Source: Chalciporus piperatus (lineage: Eukaryota > Basidiomycota > Agaricomycetes > Boletales > Boletaceae). Taken from it: a stretch of 64,000 nt of DNA. Where the stretch lies: positions 62,001 to 126,000 of the forward strand of contig JBBPTG010000014.1 in the NCBI GenBank assembly GCA_038093975.1, read 5' to 3'. The notes under the pieces were generated by a model that saw nothing but the letters and a program-made list of their open reading frames with translations, did no database searches and was not told the DNA's origin. The first letter of the stretch is position 1. Each line of letters begins with the position of its first letter. A program made the translations under genes and the position numbers. Positions 46,885 through 58,112 of this stretch are shown here, one piece after another.

Positions 46885-47880
46885 CTATGATGCTGACTCC
46901 TTGTGGGCTTTCCCAGCGCGCTTGGTGTGAGGGTGTACGCGAGACTTTCGTGCGGTTTTGCCGTCAGTCGATGCATTGGTGGACGAAGCTCCTTTAACTC
47001 TCACTTCCTGAGCCGCTTTGATCGTGCCAGCGGAAGTTTTTCGCTGCAACTTTTGCTTCTTCCGAGGGTTTTCCGACTGAGCTTGCGGCACTGGAGGACT
47101 CGGCAAACTTTCTGTTGGAGCCAACCGGCTTGCCTTGTCACTTTTCGCGAGTTTGTTAGCTGCCTTTTTTGCTATCGCTTTCACCTTAAGCTCATGATGA
47201 CGCTCCCTCGTTTCTCGTATACTTGCTTGCTTCGCTTGCTGCAGGAACCTCCATCAGTGACACGGGTTTACAAAGAATGGGACGCTTACACGTTTTAGTG
47301 CTCGTTTCGACAACCCCTGCGGTTCCGAATTCTGGAAGTTAGATGCAGAACGGATAGCTCTCACGAGCTCCCATGCATCACCCTGCGGATCTGAACTAAC
47401 AGCAAGTTTTGCAAAGTGCTCGAAACGTCGTTTATGTACCTATGTCGATCGAGGTCAATAGATTTGGACGGAACATTGCAAAGGGGACCTACATACATTT
47501 GCGTTCTTGTGTACAGCAGCCATTCCTGGACCTTTGATGAGCTTGCCCTTGCACAATACGCATCCGTGAATGAATGGATCCAAGGAAATGAGATAGAGCG
47601 GATCTTTCGACGCCTCCGCTACGGTTATTGGAGGTTCCTCGTCGATTTCCTCATCCTTGAAGGCTGCTTCATCTTCCTGGTCTATATCCTCGCCATCTAC
47701 CACTTCCGAGTCGGTGTCGTTTTGTGCATCGTCTCCCGTGTCATTCTCTGACGCAGAACTTGATTCCGATTCATCGGAGTCGGTGTCGTTCAGACCCATT
47801 ATCTCCCTCATGCCTTCGTCTAATTGCAGTTCTTCTTCTTCCTCGCGTTTCTTGCGCTTTCTTTCCACGCGTTTGAACAT
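46885..47880 (-). CDS. Basic nucleolar-type protein with a putative zinc-finger-like motif
   Basis: I do not recognise a named family. MFKRVERKRKKREEEEELQL starts a strongly charged N-terminus, then an acidic Ser/Asp stretch. A compact conserved-looking element follows: CVLCKGKLIKGPGMAAVHKN and AHKRRFEHFAKLA, with C-x2-C and two downstream His that could bind zinc. SKRALKR, KQASIRETRERHHELKVKAI and a long Lys/Ala/Ser tail (KKAANKLAKSDKASR, HTKRAGKAHKESAS) resemble ribosome-biogenesis factors. Three exons. The start is chosen as the first ATG (47880); an additional upstream coding exon is possible. Divergent from DSS1 by 112 bases. Confidence 0.65.
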
Positions 47881-47992
47881 CGTGTCGATCTAGAGTTGTG
47901 TGTATCACTAGTGTCAGCGGTATCGGGTACTTCAAGTTTCCAAACTGGAGCGACCGCATAGCCACCGGTGTGTTTTCGTTTTCTTCCGTTTC

Positions 47993-50954
47993 ATGCATCG
48001 GGGCGCGCGAGTTTTTGGGGATGTCAGACCAAGTCGCATACTCAGGAGGAGGCTAAAGCAAGAGGCCAGGTCCATCTCAAGTCTCTCTCAAAACTCGCAT
48101 GATCCTCTCCTTCAAGACGCTGCTGTCCCCGATGATCTAAAACAAGTACAGCAGGTCACCCAACAACTCATCAATGCGATCGACAGGTCCCGGGTTCTGC
48201 CTTCATCTGGGTGGAAACACAGCAGATCATTGAGAGGGGAAGAGAAGCGCCTGGAGAACGACGTCCGTGGCGTAGGCATCACGTCCAGACCTCCAACTCA
48301 AGGACAAGTTGCATGGCGGTCTGCCTCAGCAGACCCGAACCTGATGGACGAAATTGAGGAGCCACAAACAGTGGATATCCCGGCACCTGGGACGTTTGTT
48401 GATATCCGTCGGTGCGTCTTGAATATGTCTCACGCGCCTTCGAGTCGTTCGCTCATCATCTGCCAGAGGACCTGCACCCACGTCGGGAATTATAGTTGGG
48501 CACGCCCTTATGGAAAACCAGAACTATATTCTATCGCTTTCCATCACAGGTGACTTGCTCTCGCACACTGTTCCGGACATCTTCTTCGAGATTCCGGGGA
48601 TGGTTTCCCGTGACCTCGCACAGAGGGCTGGTATCACTCCTTCGCCTACCAACAAGAGGGAAGTCAGTGCACGCGTAGAAATCCTTAAGCAACTTCGCGA
48701 GGTCGAACGTCGTGTTACACAGGCTTACAGCGCAATCGGTAGCCGGAATATTGCTCTCTACCCTCTCGTCAAATCACCGAACCCAGACGAATCCTCGATG
48801 GTCACGGTGATGGAGGCAGCAAACCTCATCTTCAGCCCGCGAAAAGTCGACTCTTATGACTTGCTAGCAACACATCGTTACCTCATGAACAGTGTCATCG
48901 AATTCTCTCCCCACTTCTCCTCGCACCGCACGCTCCAGGGGTGGACTGTTCACCCATCATCACAAGTGGAGAAACTTGTTGCCGTCACGGACATGATTCA
49001 TCAATCGAATCCCGCTATTGACTCCTTTGTAGCCAAGGCTCGGTCGATCTTGACTGCCAACAAAACGCGTTTCGTAGAGTCTTGGAACGAGCCACCTACG
49101 CAGGAGCTAGCTACCGACGTTCGGTATACACCAGAAGATCGGTTGATCATCGAAGTGTTACACCATTCCCTCCATCGGCGTCGTCATGTTCGTTCTGATC
49201 CCTACGCTCTCGTTATGACCACCATCCTCAAGAAGATGGAGGTTGCCCAAGTAGTCGATCTGGGGGTTCTTCACCAAGTGCTAGTTGACATGGGTCACAT
49301 GGCACCCTGGGACGACCTGGTGTCGAGGTGGCCGGAGTTCGACTTAGACCATGTTCCAGACGAAAAGTCGGCCAAGGTCATCGCTCATGAAGAGATACTT
49401 CAAAAGCATTCGACGAAAATGACCACCGTTGCCTCGCACAATAACACTCCGCTTGGACCGGAAGACCTCCACCTCCGTGACCCTGTGGAGCATCTACGCC
49501 ATGACTTCGGTGATTTGCCTGTTTATGTTGTCGACGATATCGGAGCGGAGGAGCTGGACGATGGTTTGTCCTTCGAACCCATTCCTTCCGAGCCAGGCGC
49601 CGCATGGATACATGTCCACATCGCCGACCCAACTGCCATCATACCTCCCACTCACGTCTTCGCACAAGAAGCACGCAAAATGGGATTCACAGCATACTTC
49701 GCACACCGGACATGGCCTATGCTCCCCAAATCGTTGACGTTGTCGAAAATGAGCTTGGGTTCAAACTCACTCTCAGGGCAGCCTGAACCCGTGCTTACCT
49801 TCAGCTTCAAAGTTGACTCGGCGGGTGACATGACGGATTATAAGGTCCGGGCTGCCTTGATTCGCAACGTCGTCACGGTGGATTATGATACCGTCGATCA
49901 TCTGCTTGGATCCGTCAAAAACTACGAAGCCTCCCGTCCCTTTGATCCCCCAGGCCGATCATCTCCTCGCTCGTACGCGAAGTTGGCTGCCGAGCACATC
50001 AACAATCTACGTTTCATCACCGAGACAACTTCGAGACATAGACAACGCAATCTAGCTTTCAGCAACTATTTCTACACCGCTCTTCCTAAGGCCAGAGTCA
50101 GCATCAGCCCCAAACCCCTGTTCTCCACTCCCCTTGATTGCCCAGATCCATACAGATTCCGCGGCTTCCCTTCTTTGACGTATGAGGTCGTCGGGCAGCA
50201 AATGCAAAGTTCAGGTTCCCGCATGGTCATCTCCGAATGCATGAAAGCTGCGTGTCGCGTAGCTTCTCGTTGGGCTTCCGACCATGCTATCCCAATGCTT
50301 CGAAGGTCATCAAAGCCCCCCGTTTGTCTCGGAGATCCACGTGCCATCGAGAGCTTGTTGACGATGCGTGACCCAGACTGCCATGTAGATTTCTACGAGG
50401 TACAGAAAGCCCAGCTATTTATACCGCCAGTAGAGCACACCCTCGAGCCGGCGATGCACTGGAGTATGGGAATCCCAGATGGCGAAGGTTATATCCGCGT
50501 CACGTCACCCCTACGGCGGTACAATGACCTCGTAGCGCATTGGCAGATCAAGCATGCGTTGTTACACCCAGGGACGGACACTCCGCTGTTTTCGCCGACG
50601 TGGTTGACGGAGTATGCCCCCGAGATCAAGAAGAAAGAGAAGGAGCACAAGCGAGCGGAGAAGCTACACCTTGATTTCTGGTCACACTCGTACATCAGAC
50701 GATTCCTGGAGGACCCTCATCCCCCGTCGGACCGCCATAATCCGCTACAATCCCTGAAAGCTACTGTTTTGCGTCCCAATGGGGGCATGACAAGCAGTAG
50801 TTTGCTCTGTCACATTCCCTCCCTCGGGCTGTTTGGCTCGCTGTCGGTTCCGTCGAGCGGAGAGTTTGGAATTGGAGACTCTATCAAGATTCAGATAAAG
50901 GCCGTTGAGCTTGGCACACTACCTCGAATACATCTAGTACCAAGGGAGAAATAG
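47993..50954 (+). CDS. DSS1: Mitochondrial RNB-domain 3'-5' exoribonuclease (Dss1/CYT-4)
   Basis: Catalytic subunit of the mitochondrial RNA degradosome (with the Suv3 helicase), needed for RNA turnover and intron processing. The N-terminus is Arg-rich and suited to mitochondrial import (MHRGARVFGDVRPSRILRRR). One intron (48412-48466) joins TFVDIRR to GPAPTSGIIVGHALMENQNY. The RNB domain has VYVVDDIGAEELDDGLSFEP, the CYT-4-type form of the acidic metal-binding cluster, then WIHVHIADPTAIIPP, GFTAYFAHRTWPMLPKSL and VTSPLRRYNDLVAHWQIKHA. Total about 970 residues with the expected C-terminal S1-like end. The second exon is over 2.4 kb, unusually long for this window. Stop at 50952-50954. Confidence 0.93.
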
Positions 50955-51167
50955 ATTTTTGACGCGTCTATGTAGATCTAACGTACATCCATCTAATTTA
51001 CACGATTCTCTGCTCACTTTTTATTATTCGGTCCGTCGGCAGTCGCTGACTAAGCAATGGCCTGACTTCTGAATTTGGGGGATAGAAAAAGTCAGTCCGA
51101 CCACTTGGTTTGTCCCGGGCTCTCTCCTGACCTCGTCCCACACGGTCGTTCTTTACTCTCAACTTCC

Positions 51168-53225
51168 ATGTCGTTCAACAGCACGTTGCCCGCCACGGGC
51201 TACGCTGCCACTGTGCTCGAGTCCGCACAGATCTATGTCTCTAACAACCCCGGACGTGTCATTCTACTTGCAATGGTCTGCTCACCATTAATTGCTATCG
51301 TGTTGAACGTCCTCAGGCAACTGGTACAGTTCCAGTCATGCACACTAAGAGTATACCCGTACTCACCCGTTTTCAGATTCTTCCCCGTGATCGTTCACTG
51401 CCGCCAGAGGTTTTCCATTTGATACCGATCATTGGCTCAGCCATTCAGTATGGTAATGACCCGTTGAACTTCATGTTCAGTTGCAGGGAGAAGGTGCGAC
51501 GACACGTTTTTTTTTGACTTATGTTGTGTTCAATTGTTGTCATCACCACAGTACGGCGACGTCTTCACGTTTATTCTCCTCGGGCGACGTCTTCACGTTT
51601 ATTCTCCTCGGTCGCAAGGTTACTGTTGCGCTTGGTGCTAAGGGAAACAACTTCGTTTTGGGTGGTAAATCTACGGCATTTTCGGCTGAGGATGCTTACA
51701 CGGTGAGTCGAATGCTCAAGTGACTCGCTGCTTGGCAACTGATTGTTTGTTAGCATCTTACCACCCCCGTTTTCGGTAAAGATGTCGTGTACGACGTCCC
51801 CAACGAAGTTTTCATGGAGCAAAAGAAGTTCGTCAAAGTTGGTCTCTCGACAGAAAACTTCCGTGCCTACGTCGGTATGATTGAAGATGAAGTCGACGAA
51901 TTTATGAGGACGGACCCTGCCTTCCTGACTTTCCAAAAGAACGACATCAATCAATCCGGACGCTTTGACGCTACAGACATCATGGCTCAAATCACGATTT
52001 TGACTGCCTCACGCACACTCCAAGGTAGCGAGGTTCGCGAAAACTTGGACAAGTCGTTCTCGGAGCTGTACAACGCATTGGATGGTGGTTTCACACCGTT
52101 GAACTTCCTTTTCCCCAACTTGCCATTGGAGAGTTACCGTAAACGTGACGAAGCACAAAAGAAAATGAGTGCCTTCTACGTCGACATTATTCGGAAACGC
52201 AGAGAGTCGGGTGATGTGAGTAAAGAGCTATCTGCAGGCTCCCTTGCCCTAATGTTGGTAACAGGACAACCAAGACATGATTTCCGCCCTGATGGCTCAA
52301 AAATACCGTGACGGCAGAATGCTTCCGGATCACGAGATTGCACACATCATGATCGCCCTGCTCATGGCTGGCCAACACACTAGTTCCGCTACTGGCTCCT
52401 GGACTCTCCTTCATCTCGCGGACAACTCGGATATCCAGTAAGTTCTCCTTGCACTTGACGTCGCTCCGGCTTTATCATCATCCTCTAGGGAAGCGCTCTA
52501 CCAAGAACAGGTCAAGCACTTTGGCAATCCAGATGGAACATTCAGGGGAATGACCTATGAGGAACTGCGCGAACTTCCCGTTTTGGACTCGGTCATTCGA
52601 GAGACACTTCGCCTCCACCCTCCTATCCACAGTATCATGCGCTACGTTCGTTCCGACGTCCCCGTGCCACCTACCCTTTCTGCCCCTTCAAAAGATGGTA
52701 CCTACGTTGTTCCCCGCGGCCATTACGTTCTTGCTTCCCCATCTGTCAGTCAAGTTGATTCCAAGGTTTGGAACAACTCAGAAGCCTGGGACCCAACACG
52801 ATGGAGCGATCCCGAAGGCATTGCAGCTCAGGCTTTCAAAACATACGTGGATGAGAATGGCGAGACGATTGACTATGGGTTTGGTGCTGTAAGCAAGGGT
52901 ACCGAGAGTCCTTACCAACCATTTGGTGCTGGCCGACACCGGTGCATTGGCGAGCAAGTGCGTTGCTGTCGTTTCCCGTCCTCTGTGAATGCTCACTCAA
53001 CCCTCTCGTTCTCAGTTCGCATACTTGCAACTCGGAACCGTCATTGCGAGCATTTTACGTAAAGTAGAGATTAAGCTAGACCAACCTTTGCCAGAGCACA
53101 ACTATCATGTAAGTTCACTCTTGGACGGTTTGGCTCTTCCCCCGCTCACCCCTTCCGTCTAGACCATGATCACAATGCCTAAGAAACCCCGCAATATTCG
53201 CTTCAGACGTCGGGCTCTTGATTGA
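51168..53225 (+). CDS. ERG11: Sterol 14-alpha-demethylase CYP51, reading frame interrupted by a 28-bp duplication
   Basis: Cytochrome P450 that removes the 14-alpha methyl group of lanosterol/eburicol in ergosterol synthesis; target of azoles. Reads [20 protein letters not shown], a membrane anchor ([19 protein letters not shown]), [58 protein letters not shown] (I-helix), [20 protein letters not shown] (ExxR), [12 protein letters not shown] and [20 protein letters not shown] (heme Cys). All family motifs are present. However, the exon starting at 51552 holds two exact 28-bp copies. Joined in the normal phase, the frame hits TAA at 51639-51641; the second copy alone continues correctly into [18 protein letters not shown]. 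See the finding. Confidence 0.9.
51556..51611 (+). repeat. Perfect 28-bp tandem duplication inside CYP51 exon
   Basis: The unit beginning GCGACGTCTTCACG occupies 51556-51583 and is repeated exactly at 51584-51611. Its length is not a multiple of three, so one unit must be extra relative to the conserved reading frame. Confidence 0.95.
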
Positions 53226-53490
53226 GCACCTCTCGTAGATTATTTTATACATATAGACATGTTTATTCATCCTATTGGAGACAAATTACAGTATACCCGC
53301 TGATTTCCTACGTGAGTGCAGAGTGAGCGCACCGATCGGCTTGAACTTGAGGTCAGAGCAATTGATTGCTGTACCGAAGCTGTGTTCCGCTGGTCACATG
53401 ACTCGGCGTCGGAAGTCGGTCGCCCTCAGCGTACCACTGGAGTCGGGACTTGGACACAACGGAGACAAGACAAGGACGCAAATTTGCAAC

Positions 53491-53899
53491 ATGGCTTCGT
53501 TGTTCCCCGTGATCTTCGTTCTTGTCGTCGTTCTGGGATTGATGACTTGTGGCTTCCTGTTCGTGCCCAAGGGCGCGCAGCAAACGTGAGTCGCAGTCTT
53601 CGCAGATGATGTGGTCACTGAGCGTAAACGCAGAACTATTCGAACTGCCATTCTCCTCACGTTGGCATCTTGCTATCTCATGTGGATGATCACTTACATG
53701 GCCCAGCTACACCCACTCATTGGTGAGCAGTTACTGTTCTCGGTCAGCACCCCGCCGCTCACCTGCGCTGGATTTACCCAGTCCCGTATCGTTCACACCA
53801 GGAGGCCTGACCAGAGTCAACCCTTGCCAGCAACTCTTCGGTCCTTTTATACCAGTCAGTATTATCTTTGTTGCCTTGCTGTTGGCTAACGAAACATAA
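53491..53899 (+). CDS. VMA9: V-type H+-ATPase subunit e (Vma9)
   Basis: Small hydrophobic V0 subunit. MASLFPVIFVLVVVLGLMTC, then GFLFVPKGAQQT, an intron, TIRTAILLTLASCYLMWMIT and YMAQLHPLI. A second intron with acceptor at ...TCAG before CACCCCGCCGC yields APRRS, the family C-terminal signature (HPLIAPRRS). Two transmembrane helices as expected. After APRRS the frame stays open for about 40 residues, including another hydrophobic stretch (FIPVSIIFVALLLA), to a TAA at 53897-53899. The family usually ends soon after APRRS, so either the tail is extended or a further intron leads to an earlier stop. The 3' boundary is therefore uncertain. Confidence 0.82.
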
Positions 53900-53975
53900 A
53901 GTCTTGCCGCATGTACAACTTAGATTCTGATTGAGATTCCTTTCCTAAATCTTCCCAAGCCGACCGAACACCTCT

Positions 53976-55570
53976 TCAGTTCCATGTTATCTGTTCTGTC
54001 CTCTCCCACTGTGTGTGAACCTCCTCTCCCCAACCTACGTTCCAGGCGTTGGTCCAGTTGTCTTCGCCGTCGTTCTCCGAAGTCCAGCGGATTTCCTCGG
54101 CACGCCAGGGATTTTCGTCGTGAATTGACCCCATTTGGACTCCGGAGTCGAATGAGTTATCTTCTACGTCGTAGTCCACTTCATCCTCCATTCTGACGTC
54201 GCTTTCAATCTCCACCGCCGCATTTTCCACAGGTAACTCGGGTGAAAGCCCCCCTAACAACTGAACCGTCCACTCTGTGCACTTTTTTCCGGAGATTTTT
54301 TGAAGCTCGAGCTGGGGGATATGGTCAACGGCATTGATCAATACCTCCATGGACCCTCCACACAACTCCGGCAGATTGTCTGCGAACCAGAGCTCTCGAA
54401 CCTTGAGGTTCGTTTCCCTCCATTGGTGAAACTTCTGGACTATCCCCTCCTCGATCTCCCCCAAGTCTGAAGGTCGTCCAGCACGTGGGTGTGCTTCGAA
54501 GTGATGTTTCGTCACTAACTTGTGGGATCCATTCGTCACGCCGCTAAATCCTTGGATCTCTCGCTCCCTCTTCTCCCTGGAGACACGGTCGTCTAACCGC
54601 CTGAAAGACGCGACCTGAGTAGCCCCTCCCAGTATATTGTCCCGTCCCCAAGGGTCCTTCTCTTGGGGTATCCCTATGGTAGTCGGCTCTACCTTGTAGC
54701 CCCACTGCCGAGCAACGCCCGTACACCACTGACCGAACTCTTCAACAGTCCATTCGAACTTGTGGTCACTGTGTCGGAAGACGCGATCAGTGCGTCCGGT
54801 TGGGTCTAGATACCCTTTCGGATCCCTGGTACCCGGTGCGGACCACCGTCCGTTGAAACCGTACGAAGGAGTGGTGACGAGAAACAGGCGTGGTCTATAT
54901 ACGCCAAGCACGACGGGGGCAACGTTGACAAGGACATCATCCCTCAGATGTTCAATCCTACATATCACAATCACGTTCACGCATGCGTCGGCACGGATCA
55001 GCTGATCGGAGGAGCGGAAGTAAACGCGACGGGAACGTACAACTCGGTGCTGACGATACACTCGACATCGATGAATGCGGGATTGATGACATCGACGCTT
55101 CCTTGCCACAGTTCGACGTCTAGGGGTTCCCAGCGCGCATAGAGAGGGTTGATGGATTTGGGAGAAGTGTCTTGAGTGGCGATTTCTAGCTCGTATGACG
55201 AAATGTCGAGCCCGGCGATACGCCTCGCGTGTATATCAGGCGTATCTTGATCATTCAAGCCAACCTCGCCGAATAGCGATGATAGCTCGGCATCAACATC
55301 GTGGAAGTGTCCAGCACCTAGCCACGGAGTGGGTTGGCACAACGTCGTGAGGAGAGACCCTTCGCCACACCCGATGTCTACGATCTGCATATATGCGTTA
55401 ATAATTGAAACACTGAACCAAGGGATCGAGACTTCTTCGTCTGAGATGAGGACTCCGATACTAACCTCTGTGAGACGTTCACGTCGAATTATGTCTAGTA
55501 TCCATATTCTCCTCTGATGGTGCAAGGGGGGAAAGAAAGTGACTTTCAGAGGCTCGGAATCGCTTTCCAT
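53976..55570 (-). CDS. HEN1: Small RNA 2'-O-methyltransferase HEN1
   Basis: Adds a 2'-O-methyl group to the 3' end of small RNAs, protecting them from tailing and decay. MESDSEPLKVTFFPPLHHQR begins the protein; VVDIGCGEGSLLTTL is the SAM-binding motif, with RIAGLDISSYELEIA downstream. Across an intron with a GTACGT donor the sequence becomes STELIEHLRDD, supplying the ExxEH metal-binding residues. RVFRHSDHKFEWTVEEFGQW provides the distal His and the FEW signature of the Hen1 catalytic domain. LFLVTTPSYGFNGRW is also typical. The C-terminal 200 residues are acidic and unconserved, and there are no plant-type double-stranded RNA-binding domains. The protein is therefore animal/bacterial-like in architecture. 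Convergent with VMA9 (77 bases). Confidence 0.92.
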
Positions 55571-55945
55571 GCGGTCAGATGGATCAGAGGGTCAGATGAA
55601 TCGCGCTTCTAGGGAAAATGTCAAACGAGAGCTAACTCGTACACCAAGAGCGACACAGCGACACGCAGAGACTGAAGTCAATGTGTCCCGTCAATTATAT
55701 GCAGCACAGCAAGAGGCATTTCATCAGAGGATCCCAATAAAGTCACAAACGAGGAAGCTGCGAGGTATACGTATTACACGCCGCGGATCGGGGTAATTGC
55801 AAGACCAAAAAGAGCAAGGATACGAAACGAGTACGGCAGAAACACAGAACGAACGAACAGGCTGTGAATATAAGTCAGGAAAGCGGGGGGAAACAGTTGA
55901 TGGAGGCAGTGATAGAAGTATGACTGTTGTAACGAGTCTAGTCGG

Positions 55946-57976
55946 TCAATTATAGCAAACAACATGCAAGTGCTGCGTCGTGTATAGAGTAAAGTGCGAA
56001 GGCGAATCAGACCAAGGCAGCTGATTGCAAATATCCACGGAAAATAGAATCTCGGACTGTAGATTTTCTGTGGTGAGGAATGAAAGACAACAGTTATCGT
56101 GACGAGTACTCACCATTGCCAATAATACTCTGCGTTGCTTTAGTATCCTATGAGAGTCAAAGTTCAGGTGTCTGTGGATGGCATAGGGGCGCATACATAC
56201 GGTAACATTAGTCAAATGCGTATATAAGACTCGTCGATTTTCGTTATTCCGCCTGTGGACTTGCAAGAAGTGGGCGCGGAAGTATTGTACAACCGACTCG
56301 TACTCGTTGGGACGATCGCCGTAAGAGAGAATACTGACCTCTGGTTGAGTGCTTAAATCAGTCAAGCGAGGCATAGACTTACTATTTTGCGACCGGCAGG
56401 CCTTCCTCGAGCTTCTTTTTCAAAATGTCGGTCTTGTCTAATGACGAATAGGACGATGTTAGCCCTGGCTATGAGATTCTGGGACCAAACGTACTGAGGA
56501 ACAAAACCAAGTGAACCTTTTTGAGGAGTTGATTCGAACAAATTTGGGTGAAGAGTTGAAGGGAATCATCAATGCGGTTTGTGCGAGGATCCTCTTCAAG
56601 ATACTATAGAGGAGCATTGGGTTAATCGGGAATAAACGACTCGTGAAGGAAAGAGCGCACCTGATCGAAGGCACTGATGGGGCAGACAAAAATAATGGCG
56701 TTTGCGTCGTCGAAATATGGTACCCAAGAATGTCGCTGTCCTCGAGCGCCACCGACGTCAAAGAGATGCCATGACACAGTCTTGCCATGTATATCCACAT
56801 CAAAGATATGCTCGGCCACCCCCATCGTCTGAATCCGAGCATGTAAAATGTCATCTACGACAAGTCAGCCGATGAGATCGCGAGAGTAATACGCAAGTCA
56901 CCTGTGGATGGTATGTAATCTTGTGCAGAGACACGAGTGATATCATCCAAGAAGCTACGGGAAGTGACTGTGAGTAGAGTACACGCATATATGCGCTTAC
57001 TTACAATTCCGACCACTCGTCAAGTTTCAACTTTCTCTTCGAGATCAAGGAACGGACAACTGGATGCTCCCAAAGTGTCTTAATGTCCTCTCGTAAGTCG
57101 TTCAACATCGCGGCAACGTCATCGACTAGCGGATCTGAATTGATGGTTGGCGTGGCTGTATCAGGTCGGTCAATCGCCAATTCTGAGGTCTCGGTCCTTT
57201 TCGACCTCCTTCCCAAAAGCTTCTGTCCTGTTTGAATACTCCTAACCTGCCAGCCGGAGCGGACGTAAACTTCGCCCTTGCCGGACCCTGACACAGAAAT
57301 TCCACCGCTGAGCCGATCCCCAAGCTGGGGTTCCACTTCAACCAATGGCTGGAGGTGGCGACGCAAATCTGAAATTGCTGAAGATTTGGTAGGACTTAGA
57401 CCTGCGGAGCTTCGACCAGAAACCGACGAGGTTTCGTTGGGATAGCCCCCTAAGACACTGGCCTGTGAGGAGCCAACGAAGGGGGGGGAATCGTCCTGAG
57501 TGAGTTCTTGGCGCTCTAGCAAGCTCTGGGAGTCGGTGCCATCGTCCATGTCGTCCCATGCTTCTAGGGTGCGAAGAATCTTCTTGACGGAACGAACCAC
57601 GTTGAAGTATACAACGGTTCTCCAGGACATACGCTCGCTCTCAAGCGATGCCGGGCTGTACATGAGCTGAAATTGCTTTTGCAATGTCGACTTGCCTGAC
57701 TCGGCTTGACCGAGTAGCAATAGCTTGCATACAGACAACGTCAGTGACCTAGTTGAGTGTACAAGATCGACTGTTTAGCACCTTGACGTCATTCTTTGAT
57801 TTCTTCAACCTTTCGCGCTCCATCCGGAGCTCTTCGTCAATTTGTTCTGAAACGCGCCGTGCTGCCGCCTCCTGTTGGAGCCGAAGCTGGCGATCTGTCT
57901 CAGACTCCGATGGTGGGGGACGAATTGCAATGGAGAGGGGATCATCCTGACTGTGGATAGAAGGTGTGCGCATCAT
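55946..57976 (-). CDS. Atypical heterotrimeric G-protein alpha subunit
   Basis: G-alpha paralogue of the divergent type seen in Agaricomycetes. The N-terminus (MMRTPSIHSQDDPLSIAIRP) lacks the MGxxxS/T myristoylation signal and continues into a coiled, charged stretch. G1 is KLLLLGQAESGKSTLQKQFQ. The helical domain carries a Ser/Gly-rich insertion of about 150 residues (SSVSGRSSAGLSPTKSSA). Switch I reads DDILHARIQTMGVAEHIFDV, keeping the Arg and Thr. Switch II is HLFDVGGARGQRHSWVPYFD, where canonical DVGGQR has Ala in place of the catalytic Gln. G4 LVLFLNKTDILKKKLEEG and G5 THLTNVTDTKATQSIIGN are good. After G5 the last exon gives a roughly 35-residue unconventional tail ending HLHVVCYN instead of a short receptor-coupling helix. 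Confidence 0.85.
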
Positions 57977-58112
57977 GATGGTGGTTTGAGAGAGAGAGAT
58001 GAGAATAATTAGACGCGTCGGAGGTAGCTAGGGTTAGGCTATGACAAGGAATTATTTGGCTCGGAGATATCAATACCGCGGCCTCGTCACTCTGACGGTC
58101 ACACGTCACGCA

